Assembly: GCA_963771015.1 (NCBI GenBank)
Contig: CAVYRN010000006.1
Coordinates: forward strand, 248,001 to 312,000
From: CAVSJJ01 sp963771015
Lineage (GTDB): Bacteria; Actinomycetota; Actinomycetes; Actinomycetales; Dermatophilaceae
Direction of reading: 5' to 3'
Length of the DNA: 64,000 nt
In this document: positions 8,209 to 17,061 of the stretch, piece by piece
Layout: each line of letters starts with the position of its first letter
Numbering within the stretch: position 1 is the stretch's first letter
Program-made: the position numbers and the translations under genes
Notes under the pieces: model-generated
Database searches by the model: none
Seen by the model: the letters and a program-made list of their open reading frames with translations, nothing else
Told to the model about the DNA's origin: nothing

Positions 8209-8748
8209 ATGACCGCTTCCCTCCGGGCGCGCCCGCTCCTCCTCCTCGACGTCGACGGACCGCTCAACCCGTATGCCGCCCCCTGGTTCCGGACGCGGGA
8301 GCCGTCCGCGGGCTACACGTTCCACCTGCTCACCCTGCGCCGGGGCCGCAGCTACTGGGTAGCGCTCAACCCCACGCACGGCCGATGGCTGCGCGAGCTG
8401 GCGCAGCTCTGCGACCTGGTGTGGGCCACGACCTGGCGGGACGACGCGAACCGGCTCATCTCCCCGATCCTCGGCCTGCCGAGCGACCTGCCCGTGGTTC
8501 CGCTCACCATCCCCGCCGCGGGCTTCCCGGCCCACGGGTGGAAGACCGACCAGGTCGCCGAGTGGGTCGGGAGCCGCCCCTTCGCCTGGCTCGACGACGA
8601 GATCACCGACGCCACCCGGGAGCGGCTCGCCGGGACGGCGGGCATCGGGCCACACGCCGCCCGGTTCGTCCCGCCGGACGTGGGCCTCGCCACGGCGGAT
8701 GCCGCCGCCGTGGCGGACTTCGCCAGAGCGCAGGCGGACCCCGACTAG
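8209..8748 (+). CDS. HAD-like hydrolase domain protein
   Basis: 179 aa. LLLDVDGPLNPY near residue 13 is HAD motif I (DxDG), WATTWRDDAN follows as a motif II-like Thr region, and WLDDEIT is the acidic motif IV. It is small, cap-less or nearly so, and similar proteins are common and uncharacterised in actinobacteria. The substrate is unknown. The ATG at 8209 is preceded by AAGGGAGCACGTC, a good ribosome binding site. Confidence 0.8.
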   Translation: MTASLRARPLLLLDVDGPLNPYAAPWFRTREPSAGYTFHLLTLRRGRSYWVALNPTHGRWLRELAQLCDLVWATTWRDDANRLISPILGLPSDLPVVPLTIPAAGFPAHGWKTDQVAEWVGSRPFAWLDDEITDATRERLAGTAGIGPHAARFVPPDVGLATADAAAVADFARAQADPD

Positions 8749-8755
8749 CCGGCCG

Positions 8756-9316
8756 TCAGTTCATCGCCGGGTCGTCGGGGAACAACGCGACCCACGAGAG
8801 CGACCCGACCTGACGGCGCAGCACCCGCCGCCACAGCTCGCCCGGCTCGTCGGTGAAGGCATCGAGCACCTCGGCGTCGACGACGTACCAGCTCCCGGTC
8901 CGGATCTCGGCGTCGAGCTGGTCCGGGCTCCACCCGGCGTACCCGGCGAAGATCCGCATCCCCCCGATCTCGGGTGCGACGAGCAGCGGCGGGGTGTCGA
9001 GGTTGACCAGACCCACCGACCCGAACAGCCGCATGACCCCGGAGGGCTCCTTGACATCGCCCGGCACGGTGACGAGCCCGAGGGCCGAGTCGACCTGGAC
9101 CGGCCCGCCCTGGAAGAGCGCGTGTGGCTCGCTGAGGTGCTCCTCCCACCCGGGCAGGACGTCCTCGATGTCGGCGTCGAGGGGCCGGTTGAGCACGACC
9201 CCCTGCGCCCCCTCCATGTCGTGGTGCAGGACGAGGACGACGCTGCGTTTGAAGACGCCCTCCTCGATCTGTGGCGTGGCGACCAGGAGGCGCCCGGTGG
9301 TGTACTCGGCGCTCAC
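8756..9316 (-). CDS. YqgE/AlgH family protein (DUF179)
   Basis: 186 aa, the usual family length. Diagnostic stretches are TGRLLVATPQIEEGVFKRSVVLVLHHD near the N-terminus, GVVLNRPL, FQGGPVQ and RIFAGYAGWSPDQLDAEI. The molecular role is unknown: AlgH was named for alginate regulation in Pseudomonas, but the family is far more widespread. It follows the helicase gene in reverse order and is convergent with the HAD gene, seven bases apart. The ATG at 9316 is the only sensible start. Confidence 0.9.
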   Translation of the reverse strand: MSAEYTTGRLLVATPQIEEGVFKRSVVLVLHHDMEGAQGVVLNRPLDADIEDVLPGWEEHLSEPHALFQGGPVQVDSALGLVTVPGDVKEPSGVMRLFGSVGLVNLDTPPLLVAPEIGGMRIFAGYAGWSPDQLDAEIRTGSWYVVDAEVLDAFTDEPGELWRRVLRRQVGSLSWVALFPDDPAMN

Positions 9317-9370
9317 CCGCCCATTGTGCCTGCCCGGCCCGCGGGGGGCAGCCCTGCCCGCGACCTCACC

Positions 9371-11314
9371 CTAAGGGCGGCGGCGGGCGCCCTGGCGAGA
9401 GGGCGGCCGACGGCCGCCGCGGCCCCCGGCACCCCGGCGGGGCTGGCCCTCGAGGATCGGCCTCCACCGTTCCTCCGGCACCGGCACACCGCTGGGCTCG
9501 CCGCCTCCGAGGGACCGGATCGTCGCGTCCCCGGGGCGGGTGCGCGTCGTCGTGGCCTCCGCGCCGGCGGACTCGATGAGCCGCTCCATCATCCGACGCT
9601 GGTGGGGCAGAACGAGGGTGGCGACGGTTCCCTGCTCGCCGGCACGGGCGGTGCGCCCGGCTCGGTGGAGGTAGTCCTTGTGGTCGCGCGGCGGGTCGAC
9701 CTGCAGGACGAGCCCGACATCGTCGACGTGGATGCCGCGCGCAGCGACGTCCGTCGCGACGAGGACCGGTACCCGGCCGTCGCGGAACGCTTCGAGCACC
9801 CGGTTGCGAACCGACTGGTTGAGCCCGCCGTGCAGGGCCGCGGCGAGCACGCCCCGCTCACGCAGCTCGTGGGCGACGCGGTCGGCGCCGAGCTGGGTCC
9901 GCACGAAGACGATCACCCGGCGGCGGCGGTGCGACAGCTGTGCCGTGAGCGCCTTCTTGTCCTGCGGGTCGATGAGCACGATGTGATGCGCCATCGTCGT
10001 CACCGAGGCCGTCGCGTCGTCGGTCGAATGAGTGACCGGGTCGACGAGGTAGCGCTCGACGAGGGTGTCGACACCCTTGTCGAGGGTGGCCGAGAAGAGC
10101 AGCCGCTGCCCGCCCGCCGGAATGAGGTCGAGAAGCGCCGACACCTCGGGGAGGAACCCCATGTCGGCCATGTGGTCAGCCTCGTCGAGGATCGCCGTCT
10201 CGATGCCGCCCAGGTCGACCGCGCCGCGCTCGACGAGGTCGGCCAGCCGGCCGGGGGTGGCGATGAGCATCTCGACCCCGCGGGCCAGTGCGGAGATCTG
10301 CGGCTCGTAGGAGAGGCCACCGGCGACGAGCCGGTGGCGCAGGCCGAGGACGTGGACGAGCGGCTCGAGGGCGTCACTCACCTGCATGGCCAGCTCGCGG
10401 GTCGGGACGAGGATGAGCACTCGAGGTCGCAGCGACTGGGCACGGCGGCCGTCCGCGGCGAGCCGGGCCAGGATGGGCAGCCCGAAGGCCAGCGTCTTGC
10501 CGGACCCGGTCTGCCCGCGTCCGAGGACGTCGCGGCCGGCCAGGGCGTCGGGGATGGTGGCGGCCTGGATGGGGAAGGGGTCGATGATCCCGTCCCGGGA
10601 GAGCCGCTCGACGAGGACCTCCGGCAGGCCGAGCGCCGCGAACCCGCCGTCGGTCGCGGTGCGCGCGTCCCTGGCGGGATGCCGGTTCGCGCGCGCGGCG
10701 GACCGCTGCGCAGCGCTCGGGTCGCGGTCGCCGAACCGGTCGACGTGACGACCCTCGTGGCGGTCCCGGCGTGCGGGGTCGGCGACCCGGCCGTGGCCGC
10801 CCCTCTCGAGACGTTCGGAACGTGCCGGGTGCGCGTCGGCCCGGGCCGGGCGCTCGGCACCACCCGAACGCTTCTCGCCCCTGGCGGGACGCTCGGCGGC
10901 GCGTGGGGGGCGCCGGTCGCCGGTCGGGGGCTTCTCGCCCCGCGCGGAACCGTACGTGCCGCGTGAAGTCGACTGGTCAGCCCGAGCCGGCTGCCGCTCA
11001 CCCCGGGCGGGGGGCTTGGCGCCCCAGCCCGGCCGCTCCCCGGCGCGCGCGGGCCGCTTGTCGCCCGCCGAACGCTTCTCGCCCAGGGATCCCTTCTCGC
11101 CGGCCGACCGCCTGTCACCCCGCGCGGTCGGCTTCTCGCTCCGGGCCGGCCGCTCCGTCCGGGCCTCCCCGGACGTACGCCCCGGCCGACCGGTCGCGCC
11201 GGCGGTGGCCGAACCCGTGCCGGAGCGGCGGACTCGCTTCGCCTCGGCCTTGCGGTTCGCGCTCCACCGGGCCTTCTTCGGGCCGCGGGGGGTCTTGCCC
11301 TTGGGGGTGGGCAT
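9371..11314 (-). CDS. DEAD-box RNA helicase with a long basic N-terminal extension
   Basis: 647 aa. All helicase motifs are present in the second two thirds: Q (FPIQAATIP), I (GRGQTGSGKT), Ia (PTRELA), II (DEAD), III (SAT) and VI (HRAGRTARAG). This is an RhlE-like ATP-dependent RNA helicase, probably in ribosome assembly or mRNA turnover. Unusually, about 215 residues precede the core. They are almost only Arg, Lys, Gly, Ala, Pro and Glu in degenerate units such as ARGEK, AGERP and PARAD. Such tails in relatives lie mostly at the C-terminus; here it is N-terminal and begins with MPTPKGKTPRGPKKARW. It is probably disordered and RNA-binding. The frame stays open with normal codon use, so I treat it as genuine. 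Confidence 0.88.
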   Translation of the reverse strand: MPTPKGKTPRGPKKARWSANRKAEAKRVRRSGTGSATAGATGRPGRTSGEARTERPARSEKPTARGDRRSAGEKGSLGEKRSAGDKRPARAGERPGWGAKPPARGERQPARADQSTSRGTYGSARGEKPPTGDRRPPRAAERPARGEKRSGGAERPARADAHPARSERLERGGHGRVADPARRDRHEGRHVDRFGDRDPSAAQRSAARANRHPARDARTATDGGFAALGLPEVLVERLSRDGIIDPFPIQAATIPDALAGRDVLGRGQTGSGKTLAFGLPILARLAADGRRAQSLRPRVLILVPTRELAMQVSDALEPLVHVLGLRHRLVAGGLSYEPQISALARGVEMLIATPGRLADLVERGAVDLGGIETAILDEADHMADMGFLPEVSALLDLIPAGGQRLLFSATLDKGVDTLVERYLVDPVTHSTDDATASVTTMAHHIVLIDPQDKKALTAQLSHRRRRVIVFVRTQLGADRVAHELRERGVLAAALHGGLNQSVRNRVLEAFRDGRVPVLVATDVAARGIHVDDVGLVLQVDPPRDHKDYLHRAGRTARAGEQGTVATLVLPHQRRMMERLIESAGAEATTTRTRPGDATIRSLGGGEPSGVPVPEERWRPILEGQPRRGAGGRGGRRPPSRQGARRRP

Positions 11315-11440
11315 GGTGATCTCACTTCAGTCGTGTCGGGGGTGCCTGGGTCGTCCGGACATGCCATGGCGAGCGCAGGTGATCGCGACGGATGGAGACG
11401 GGCCGGGCCATCGGTGCTCCGGCGGCGAACCACCAGGATA

Positions 11441-11815
11441 TCAGCGGCGGGCGGCGAGCCAGCGCGCCAGCGCCCAGCCGAGGCCCACCCCGACGAGGTC
11501 GGCCACCGCGTCCCAGACATCACCGTCGCGGTGCGGGAGGAACGTGTACTGGACGAGCTCGCTCACGGGTGCGTGCACCGCCGCCAGCCCGACGACGAGG
11601 CTGACCCGCAGCCGGGCCAGGAGCGCGGCGACGACCGGCACGGCGAAGACCGTGGCGTGGACGAGCTTGTCGGCGTTCGGGAACGGCAACGCGCCCCCAA
11701 CACTCGGCGCATAGAGGACCACGACCTGCACCGCCAGGGCGAACGCCAACGCGACGAGCCAGTAGCGGCTGCTCTGCCTCGTGGCCGGACCCGAAGTCGC
11801 CGCCGCGTGCCTCAC
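11441..11815 (-). CDS. VanZ-like membrane protein
   Basis: 124 aa with about four membrane helices. FPNADKLVHATVFAVP and HAPVSELVQYTFLPHRDGDVWDAVADLVGVGLG match the VanZ pattern (DKxxH and the later E, R, D residues). VanZ is linked to teicoplanin resistance, but most homologues are uncharacterised. I chose a GTG at 11815 that overlaps the stop of the upstream gene (GTGA), so the two are coupled. Longer frames through the upstream gene are artefacts. Confidence 0.75.
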   Translation of the reverse strand: MRHAAATSGPATRQSSRYWLVALAFALAVQVVVLYAPSVGGALPFPNADKLVHATVFAVPVVAALLARLRVSLVVGLAAVHAPVSELVQYTFLPHRDGDVWDAVADLVGVGLGWALARWLAARR

Positions 11816-12261
11816 CGTGCCTCTCCGACCGGCTTGGCGGCCCGGCGGACCCGCCACTGCTGCAGCTCCTGGACCTGCTGGGCCAGCCAGATGCACGCGA
11901 CCGCCACCGGAAGCTCGACCAGCACCGCCATGACGAGCGCCCACATCTTGTCCAGGCCCCGCGAGGTGACGATGTCGAACCACGCGTCGACGACGAGCAT
12001 CGTCGCCGTGGACGCGGCCCACACCGGAAGCCACCGCGGTGAGCGGAACGCGGCATATGCGGCCGCGCCGAGGACGGCGATGAGCATGAGGTCGAACCCC
12101 GCCCAGGCCAGCGCGTAGTGGACCGCCACCGCCCTGCGGGGCAGGGTCACCGCGAGGTATGCCGTCCACGGGACGAGCAGGACGGCACCTCCCCCCAGCC
12201 CCCACGCCGCGACCCGCACTGCGCGGGCCACGGTCGTCGGGTCGGTCGTCTCGTGCGTCAC
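11812..12261 (-). CDS. Conserved four-helix membrane protein
   Basis: 149 aa with about four hydrophobic helices: WGLGGGAVLLVPWTAYLAV, YALAWAGFDLMLIAVLGAA, WAASTATMLVVDAWFDIV and MAVLVELPVAVACIWLA. The acidic residues inside helices two and three (FD, VDAWFD) are distinctive. I do not recognise a named family. It is first of a coupled pair with the VanZ-like gene and divergent from the aldolase gene. The function is unknown. Confidence 0.7.
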   Translation of the reverse strand: MTHETTDPTTVARAVRVAAWGLGGGAVLLVPWTAYLAVTLPRRAVAVHYALAWAGFDLMLIAVLGAAAYAAFRSPRWLPVWAASTATMLVVDAWFDIVTSRGLDKMWALVMAVLVELPVAVACIWLAQQVQELQQWRVRRAAKPVGEAR

Positions 12262-12380
12262 CGGGTCATCATCCCCCGAGGACCTGTGCCGAGACCGGGT
12301 CCCCCACGCCGGCCGCGGAACGAAGGTGATCTCACTGACAGGCCCGCGCCGGCCCCGTTCCCCCGGGGCAGGCTGGAGTC

Positions 12381-13415
12381 ATGGGAACCGCCTCCATGAT
12401 CGACACGGCCCGGGCCCTCGTCGCTCCGGGCAAGGGCATCCTCGCGGCCGATGAGAGCCGGCCGACCATGGCCACGCGTCTGGCCACGATCGGACTCGAG
12501 TCGACCGAACCGCGCCGTCGCGCGTACCGCGAGATCCTCCTCACGACCGAGGGACTCGGAGACCACATCGGCGGCGTCATCCTCGTCGACGAGACGATCC
12601 GCCAGAGCGACTCCGACGGCGTCCCGTTCCCCCAGGTCCTCCGGGCCGCGGGCGTCATTCCGGGCATCAAGGTCGACCGAGGCGCCACGCCCCTCGCCGG
12701 CTTCCCGGGCGAGGTCGTCACCAGCGGCCTGGACGGCCTGCGCGACCGGCTCGCGGAGTACGTGGCCCTCGGCGCTCGGTTCGTCACGTGGCGGAGCGTC
12801 ATCAAGATCGGTGATGGCCTGCCGACGGCCACCTGCGTGGCCTCGAACGCCCACGCCCTGGCCCGGTATGCCGCCCTGGCCCAGGAGGCGGGACTCGTCC
12901 CCATCGTCGAGCCCGAGGTCCTCGTGGACGGCGTCCACGACCTCGACCGCTGCGCCGAGGTCACCGGCGACGCGCTGTGGACCGTCTATGCCGAGCTGTC
13001 CCGCCACCGGGTCGACCTGGCCGGCACCCTGCTCAAGCCGAACATGGTCCTGCCGGGCAGGGACTGCCCCGACGAGGTTCGCGACGACGAGATCGCCGAG
13101 GCGACCCTCGACGTGCTCCGGGCCACCGTCCCGGCCGCCGTGCCGGGGATCGTGTTCTTGTCCGGCGGCATGGCCGCCCCGCAGGCGACGGCACGGCTCG
13201 ACGCGCTCAACCGGCGAGGTCCCCACCCGTGGGAGCTGAGCTTCTCTTTCGGCCGAGCCCTGCAGGAACCGGTCCTGGCGGCCTGGGCGGGCGAGGATGC
13301 CAACCGGGCCGCGGCCCAGGCGGCGCTGCGCCATCGGGCGGGCCTCAACGGGGCCGCGCGGTACGGGATCTACCTGCCGGAGATGGAGTCGGCCACCCTG
13401 GCGCGCAGCAGGTAG
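12381..13415 (+). CDS. Fructose-bisphosphate aldolase, class I
   Basis: 344 aa. It cleaves fructose 1,6-bisphosphate to glyceraldehyde 3-phosphate and dihydroxyacetone phosphate through a Schiff base. KGILAADES near the N-terminus, the TWRSVIKI block, and LLKPNMVLPG with the Schiff-base lysine at about residue 219 are class I signatures, as is LSFSFGRALQEPVL near the end. Class I, rather than the zinc-dependent class II enzyme, is the less usual type in actinobacteria, although scattered members exist. The start is supported by GGAG eight bases upstream. PPDK lies about 1 kb downstream. Confidence 0.93.
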   Translation: MGTASMIDTARALVAPGKGILAADESRPTMATRLATIGLESTEPRRRAYREILLTTEGLGDHIGGVILVDETIRQSDSDGVPFPQVLRAAGVIPGIKVDRGATPLAGFPGEVVTSGLDGLRDRLAEYVALGARFVTWRSVIKIGDGLPTATCVASNAHALARYAALAQEAGLVPIVEPEVLVDGVHDLDRCAEVTGDALWTVYAELSRHRVDLAGTLLKPNMVLPGRDCPDEVRDDEIAEATLDVLRATVPAAVPGIVFLSGGMAAPQATARLDALNRRGPHPWELSFSFGRALQEPVLAAWAGEDANRAAAQAALRHRAGLNGAARYGIYLPEMESATLARSR

Positions 13416-13487
13416 CGCTCGTGGTCGACGGCGTCGTCGGAGATGCCCTGCCCGTCGTCCACCCCACGACCGTCAGCGGCCGCCACC

Positions 13488-13493
13488 TACAGT
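13488..13493 (+). promoter_or_regulatory. -10 element for a probably leaderless gene
   Basis: TACAGT within CCACCTACAGTGG (13483-13495), only seven bases before the ATG at 13501. Transcription would then begin at or beside the start codon. The identical 13-mer sits at 58490-58502 before another gene that lacks a ribosome binding site. Confidence 0.55.
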
Positions 13494-13500
13494 GGCGCAT

Positions 13501-14130
13501 ATGTCGATGGGCTGGTGGGAAGCGATCGGGTGGTTCGGGTCTGCGCTGTTGGTCTTCTCGCTCATGCAGGCCCGGGTGCTCCGCTTCCGCGTCCTCAACC
13601 TTGCCGCGTGCGTCATCCTCGTCGGGTTCAACGCCGCCGTCGCCGTCTGGCCGATGGTCGCGATGAACGTCGTCCTCTCCGGCATCAACCTCTTCTTCAT
13701 CTGGCGGCTGTGGTCCCAGCGGCGGGACGAGGGCGCGTATGCCGTCCTCGAGGTCTCCGAGGACGACCGCTACCTCCGGCACTTCCTCGAGGTCGAGCGG
13801 GCCGACATCGCCCGCTTCTTCCCGGCGTTCGACGGCGCCCGCCCCAGCGCCGGCGAGCGGACGGCATACCTCGTCCAGCGCGGCAACGAGACCGCCGGCG
13901 TCGTCATCGTCGCGGACGCCGGTGACGGCACCGCCCAGGTCGAGCTCGACTACGTGACGCCCAGGTTCCGCGACTTCACCCCGGGCGAGTTCGTCTACCG
14001 ACGCAGCGGCCTTTTCACCGGTCGCGGTTTCCGTCGGATCCTCACCCCGCCCGGAATGGTCCGCGCCTACTACGGCCGGCTCGGCTTCACCCGCCAGGGC
14101 GATCAGTGGGTTCTCGACCTGGCGGCGTAG
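13501..14130 (+). CDS. YgjV-like membrane domain fused to a GNAT-like domain
   Basis: 209 aa. The first 75 residues form three membrane helices of the YgjV/inner-membrane type (WWEAIGWFGSALLVFSLMQ, LNLAACVILVGFNAAVA, MNVVLSGINLFFIWRLW). The rest resembles an acetyltransferase fold, ending GMVRAYYGRLGFTRQGDQW, which looks like the last strand-helix of GNAT domains; a clear acetyl-CoA loop (R/QxxGxG/A) is not obvious. The function is unknown. The start at 13501 follows a -10 hexamer by seven bases, suggesting a leaderless message. Confidence 0.7.
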   Translation: MSMGWWEAIGWFGSALLVFSLMQARVLRFRVLNLAACVILVGFNAAVAVWPMVAMNVVLSGINLFFIWRLWSQRRDEGAYAVLEVSEDDRYLRHFLEVERADIARFFPAFDGARPSAGERTAYLVQRGNETAGVVIVADAGDGTAQVELDYVTPRFRDFTPGEFVYRRSGLFTGRGFRRILTPPGMVRAYYGRLGFTRQGDQWVLDLAA

Positions 14131-14136
14131 CCGCCC

Positions 14137-14169
14137 GCCGGTCGGCGAGGCCCAGGGCCGCTGACCGGC
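14137..14169. terminator. Candidate terminator after the membrane-GNAT gene
   Basis: GCCGGTCGGC (14137-14146) pairs with GCTGACCGGC (14160-14169), with one mismatch and a 13-base loop. It starts seven bases after the stop codon. There is no T-run, as is common in GC-rich actinobacteria. Confidence 0.4.
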
Positions 14170-14276
14170 CACCGGCTGAGACCGGAGGTGTGGGAACGTG
14201 TGGCATCGGTCACGCATGGCACCGATTCCCCGTTCCGGGGCAGAGAACCAGCCGAGTCGGCCGCATCCGTGGGTAA

Positions 14277-14282
14277 TACGAT
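14277..14282 (+). promoter_or_regulatory. Candidate -10 element for ppdK
   Basis: TACGAT inside GGGTAATACGATTCTC, 39 bases before the ATG, leaving a short leader with a strong ribosome binding site (AGGAGG at 14309). The octamer ATACGATT also occurs in front of pyc (18731-18738). No convincing -35 is visible. Confidence 0.4.
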
Positions 14283-14321
14283 TCTCTAGGTTCATCGATC
14301 ACGAAGCCCAGGAGGCTGGCA

Positions 14322-17009
14322 ATGGCGCGGTTCGTCTATGACTTCGAGGAAGGCAACAAGGACCTCAAGGATCTCCTCGGAGGCAAGGGGGCGAACCTCG
14401 CCGAGATGACCAACCTCGGCATTCCCGTTCCTCCCGGGTTCACCATCACCACCGAGGCCTGCCGGGCCTATCTCGAGACCGGCTCCGAGCCGACCGAGAT
14501 GGCAGCCCAGATCGAGGAGCACCTGACCCTCCTCGAGACCAAGCTCGGCCGCACGCTGGGTGACGCGACGGACCCGCTGCTCGTCTCGGTCCGCTCCGGC
14601 GCGAAGTTCTCGATGCCCGGGATGATGGAGACCGTCCTCAACATCGGTCTCAACGACGCCTCGGTCGAGGGCCTGAGCGCCCAGACCGACAACCCACGCT
14701 TCGCGTGGGACTCCTACCGCCGGCTCATCCAGATGTTCGGCAAGACCGTTCTCGACCTGCCCGGCGAGCACTTCGAGGACGCCATCGACGACATCAAGAG
14801 CGCCAAGGGCGTCACCAACGACCTCGACCTCGACGTCGACGACCTCAGGGACCTCGTCGACAGGTACAAGAAGGTCATCCGCCAGGACTACGGCACAGAC
14901 TTCCCCCAGGACCCGCGTGAGCAGATGCGGGCTGCCGTCATCGCGGTCTTCAACTCTTGGAACGCCGACCGCGCGATCCTCTACCGCCGCCGCGAGCGCA
15001 TCCCCTCCGACCTCGGCACCGCCGTCAACATCCAGTCGATGGCCTTCGGTAACAAGGGCATGGACTCCGGCTCCGGCGTCGCCTTCACCCGAGACCCCGC
15101 CACCGGCGCGGTCGGCGTCTACGGCGACTACCTCCAGAACGCGCAGGGCGAGGACGTCGTCGCCGGCATCCGCAACACGCTCTCCCTCGCCGACCTCGAG
15201 GGGATCGACAAGACGTCCTACGACGAGCTCGTCGACATCATGGCGCGCCTCGAGGGGCACTACCGCGACATGTGCGACATCGAGTTCACCATCGAGCGCG
15301 GCAAGCTCTGGATGCTGCAGACCCGCGTCGGCAAGCGCACCGCGGAGGCGGCCTTCCGGATCGCGACCGACCTCGTCGACGAGGGCAAGATCAGCGACGA
15401 CGAGGCGCTCCAGCGGGTCACCGGCGAGCAGCTCGCCCAGCTGATGTTCCCCCACTTCGACACCTCCGGCCAGCGCAGCCTCCTCGGCAAGGGCATGAGC
15501 GCCTCCCCCGGCGCCGCAGTCGGCCAGGCCGTCTTCGACTCGGCCACCGCGGTGAAGCAGGCCGAGGGGGGCACCCCGGTCATCCTCATCCGCCGCGAGA
15601 CCAACCCCGACGACCTCGCCGGCATGGTCGCCGCCCAGGGCATCCTCACCAGCCGTGGCGGCAAGACCTCGCACGCGGCCGTCGTCGCCCGCGGCATGGG
15701 CCGAACCTGCGTCTGTGGCGCCGAGTCCCTCGACGTCGACACCAAGACCTGCCAGTTCACGACCTCCGACGGCACCGTCGTCAAGCAGGGCGACGTCATC
15801 TCCATCGACGGCTCCACCGGCGAGATCTTCCTCGGCGAGGTCTCGGTGAAGGACTCCCCCGTCGTCAGCTACTTCGAGGGGGTCATCAGCGCGGAGGAGG
15901 GCGGCCCGCTGGTCAAGGCCGTCGACCGGATCATGAAGGTCGCCGACGCCAAGCGCCGCCTGCGGGTGCGCGCCAACGCCGACAACGCACCCGACGCGGA
16001 CCGGGCCCGCCGGTTCGGTGCCGAGGGCATCGGTCTGTGTCGCACCGAGCACATGTTCCTCGGCGAGCGCCGCGAGCTGGTGGAGCGCCTCGTCCTCGCC
16101 GACACCGAGGAGGCCCGCCAGGCGGTCTTCGACGAGCTGCTACCGATGCAGCGTCAGGACTTCGTCGAGATCTTCGAGTCGATGGAAGGGCTGCCCGTCA
16201 CCATCCGGCTGCTCGACCCGCCGCTGCACGAGTTCCTCCCCGACCTCACCGAGCTGTCGGTCAAGGTGGCTCTCGCCGAGGCCAAGGGCCAGGTCGACGA
16301 GAAGGACGTCGTCCTGCTCCGGGCGGTCAACCGGCTGCACGAGCAGAACCCCATGCTCGGCCTTCGCGGCGTGCGGCTCGGCCTGGCCATCCCCGGCCTG
16401 TTCCAGATGCAGTCCAGGGCCATCCTCGAGGCGGCAGCCGTCGTGTCCGAGTCCGGCAAGGTGGCCCGGCCCGAGATCATGGTGCCGCTGGTCGGCGCGG
16501 TCCAGGAGTTCACCAACATCAAGAGCGAGATCGACGCCGCGGCCGTGCAGTCCCGCGAAGCCCACCCCGTCGAGGTCGAGCACCTCGTGGGCACGATGAT
16601 CGAGCTGCCACGGGCGGCCCTCACGGCCGGTGACATCGCCGAGGTGGCCGAGTTCTTCTCGTTCGGCACCAACGACCTGACCCAGACGACGTGGGGCTTC
16701 TCGCGCGACGACGTCGAGTCCGCGTTCTTCGGGAAGTACATGGAGATGGGCATCTTCGGGGTCTCCCCGTTCGAGACCCTCGACACCACCGGCGTGGGCC
16801 GGCTGGTCCAGATGGGTACGACCGAGGGACGCGCAGCCCGGCCCGGCCTCAAGGTCGGCGTGTGCGGTGAGCACGGCGGGGACCCGGAGTCGGTTCACTT
16901 CTTCCACGAGACCGGCCTGGACTACGTGTCCTGCTCCCCGTTCCGGGTCCCGGTGGCCCGGCTCGAGGCCGGCCGCGCCGCGGGCGCCGGCGGCAGCGAC
17001 ACGCGCTGA
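14322..17009 (+). CDS. ppdK: Pyruvate, phosphate dikinase
   Basis: 895 aa, the standard length. It interconverts pyruvate, ATP and phosphate with PEP, AMP and pyrophosphate. The N-terminal ATP-grasp domain starts with LLGGKGANLAEM and contains SGAKFSMPGMMETVLN. The swivelling phosphohistidine domain has GGKTSHAAVVARGMG with the catalytic His at residue 451. The C-terminal PEP/pyruvate barrel ends with VGVCGEHGGD, where Cys848 is the general acid. AGGAGG precedes the ATG by seven bases. A 13-bp hairpin follows the stop. Together with pyruvate carboxylase downstream it supplies PEP and oxaloacetate, suggesting gluconeogenic or flexible pyruvate metabolism. Confidence 0.96.
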   Translation: MARFVYDFEEGNKDLKDLLGGKGANLAEMTNLGIPVPPGFTITTEACRAYLETGSEPTEMAAQIEEHLTLLETKLGRTLGDATDPLLVSVRSGAKFSMPGMMETVLNIGLNDASVEGLSAQTDNPRFAWDSYRRLIQMFGKTVLDLPGEHFEDAIDDIKSAKGVTNDLDLDVDDLRDLVDRYKKVIRQDYGTDFPQDPREQMRAAVIAVFNSWNADRAILYRRRERIPSDLGTAVNIQSMAFGNKGMDSGSGVAFTRDPATGAVGVYGDYLQNAQGEDVVAGIRNTLSLADLEGIDKTSYDELVDIMARLEGHYRDMCDIEFTIERGKLWMLQTRVGKRTAEAAFRIATDLVDEGKISDDEALQRVTGEQLAQLMFPHFDTSGQRSLLGKGMSASPGAAVGQAVFDSATAVKQAEGGTPVILIRRETNPDDLAGMVAAQGILTSRGGKTSHAAVVARGMGRTCVCGAESLDVDTKTCQFTTSDGTVVKQGDVISIDGSTGEIFLGEVSVKDSPVVSYFEGVISAEEGGPLVKAVDRIMKVADAKRRLRVRANADNAPDADRARRFGAEGIGLCRTEHMFLGERRELVERLVLADTEEARQAVFDELLPMQRQDFVEIFESMEGLPVTIRLLDPPLHEFLPDLTELSVKVALAEAKGQVDEKDVVLLRAVNRLHEQNPMLGLRGVRLGLAIPGLFQMQSRAILEAAAVVSESGKVARPEIMVPLVGAVQEFTNIKSEIDAAAVQSREAHPVEVEHLVGTMIELPRAALTAGDIAEVAEFFSFGTNDLTQTTWGFSRDDVESAFFGKYMEMGIFGVSPFETLDTTGVGRLVQMGTTEGRAARPGLKVGVCGEHGGDPESVHFFHETGLDYVSCSPFRVPVARLEAGRAAGAGGSDTR

Positions 17010-17027
17010 CCCCAGCGGCATACGGCA

Positions 17028-17061
17028 ACCGTGGCCCCGGGGTTCCTACCGGGGCCACGGT
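17028..17061. terminator. Bidirectional hairpin terminator between ppdK and the PAP2 gene
   Basis: A perfect 13-bp stem, ACCGTGGCCCCGG with CCGGGGCCACGGT, and an 8-base loop. It begins 18 bases after the ppdK stop, and its right arm overlaps the end of the convergent PAP2 gene. It lacks a T-run. Confidence 0.7.
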
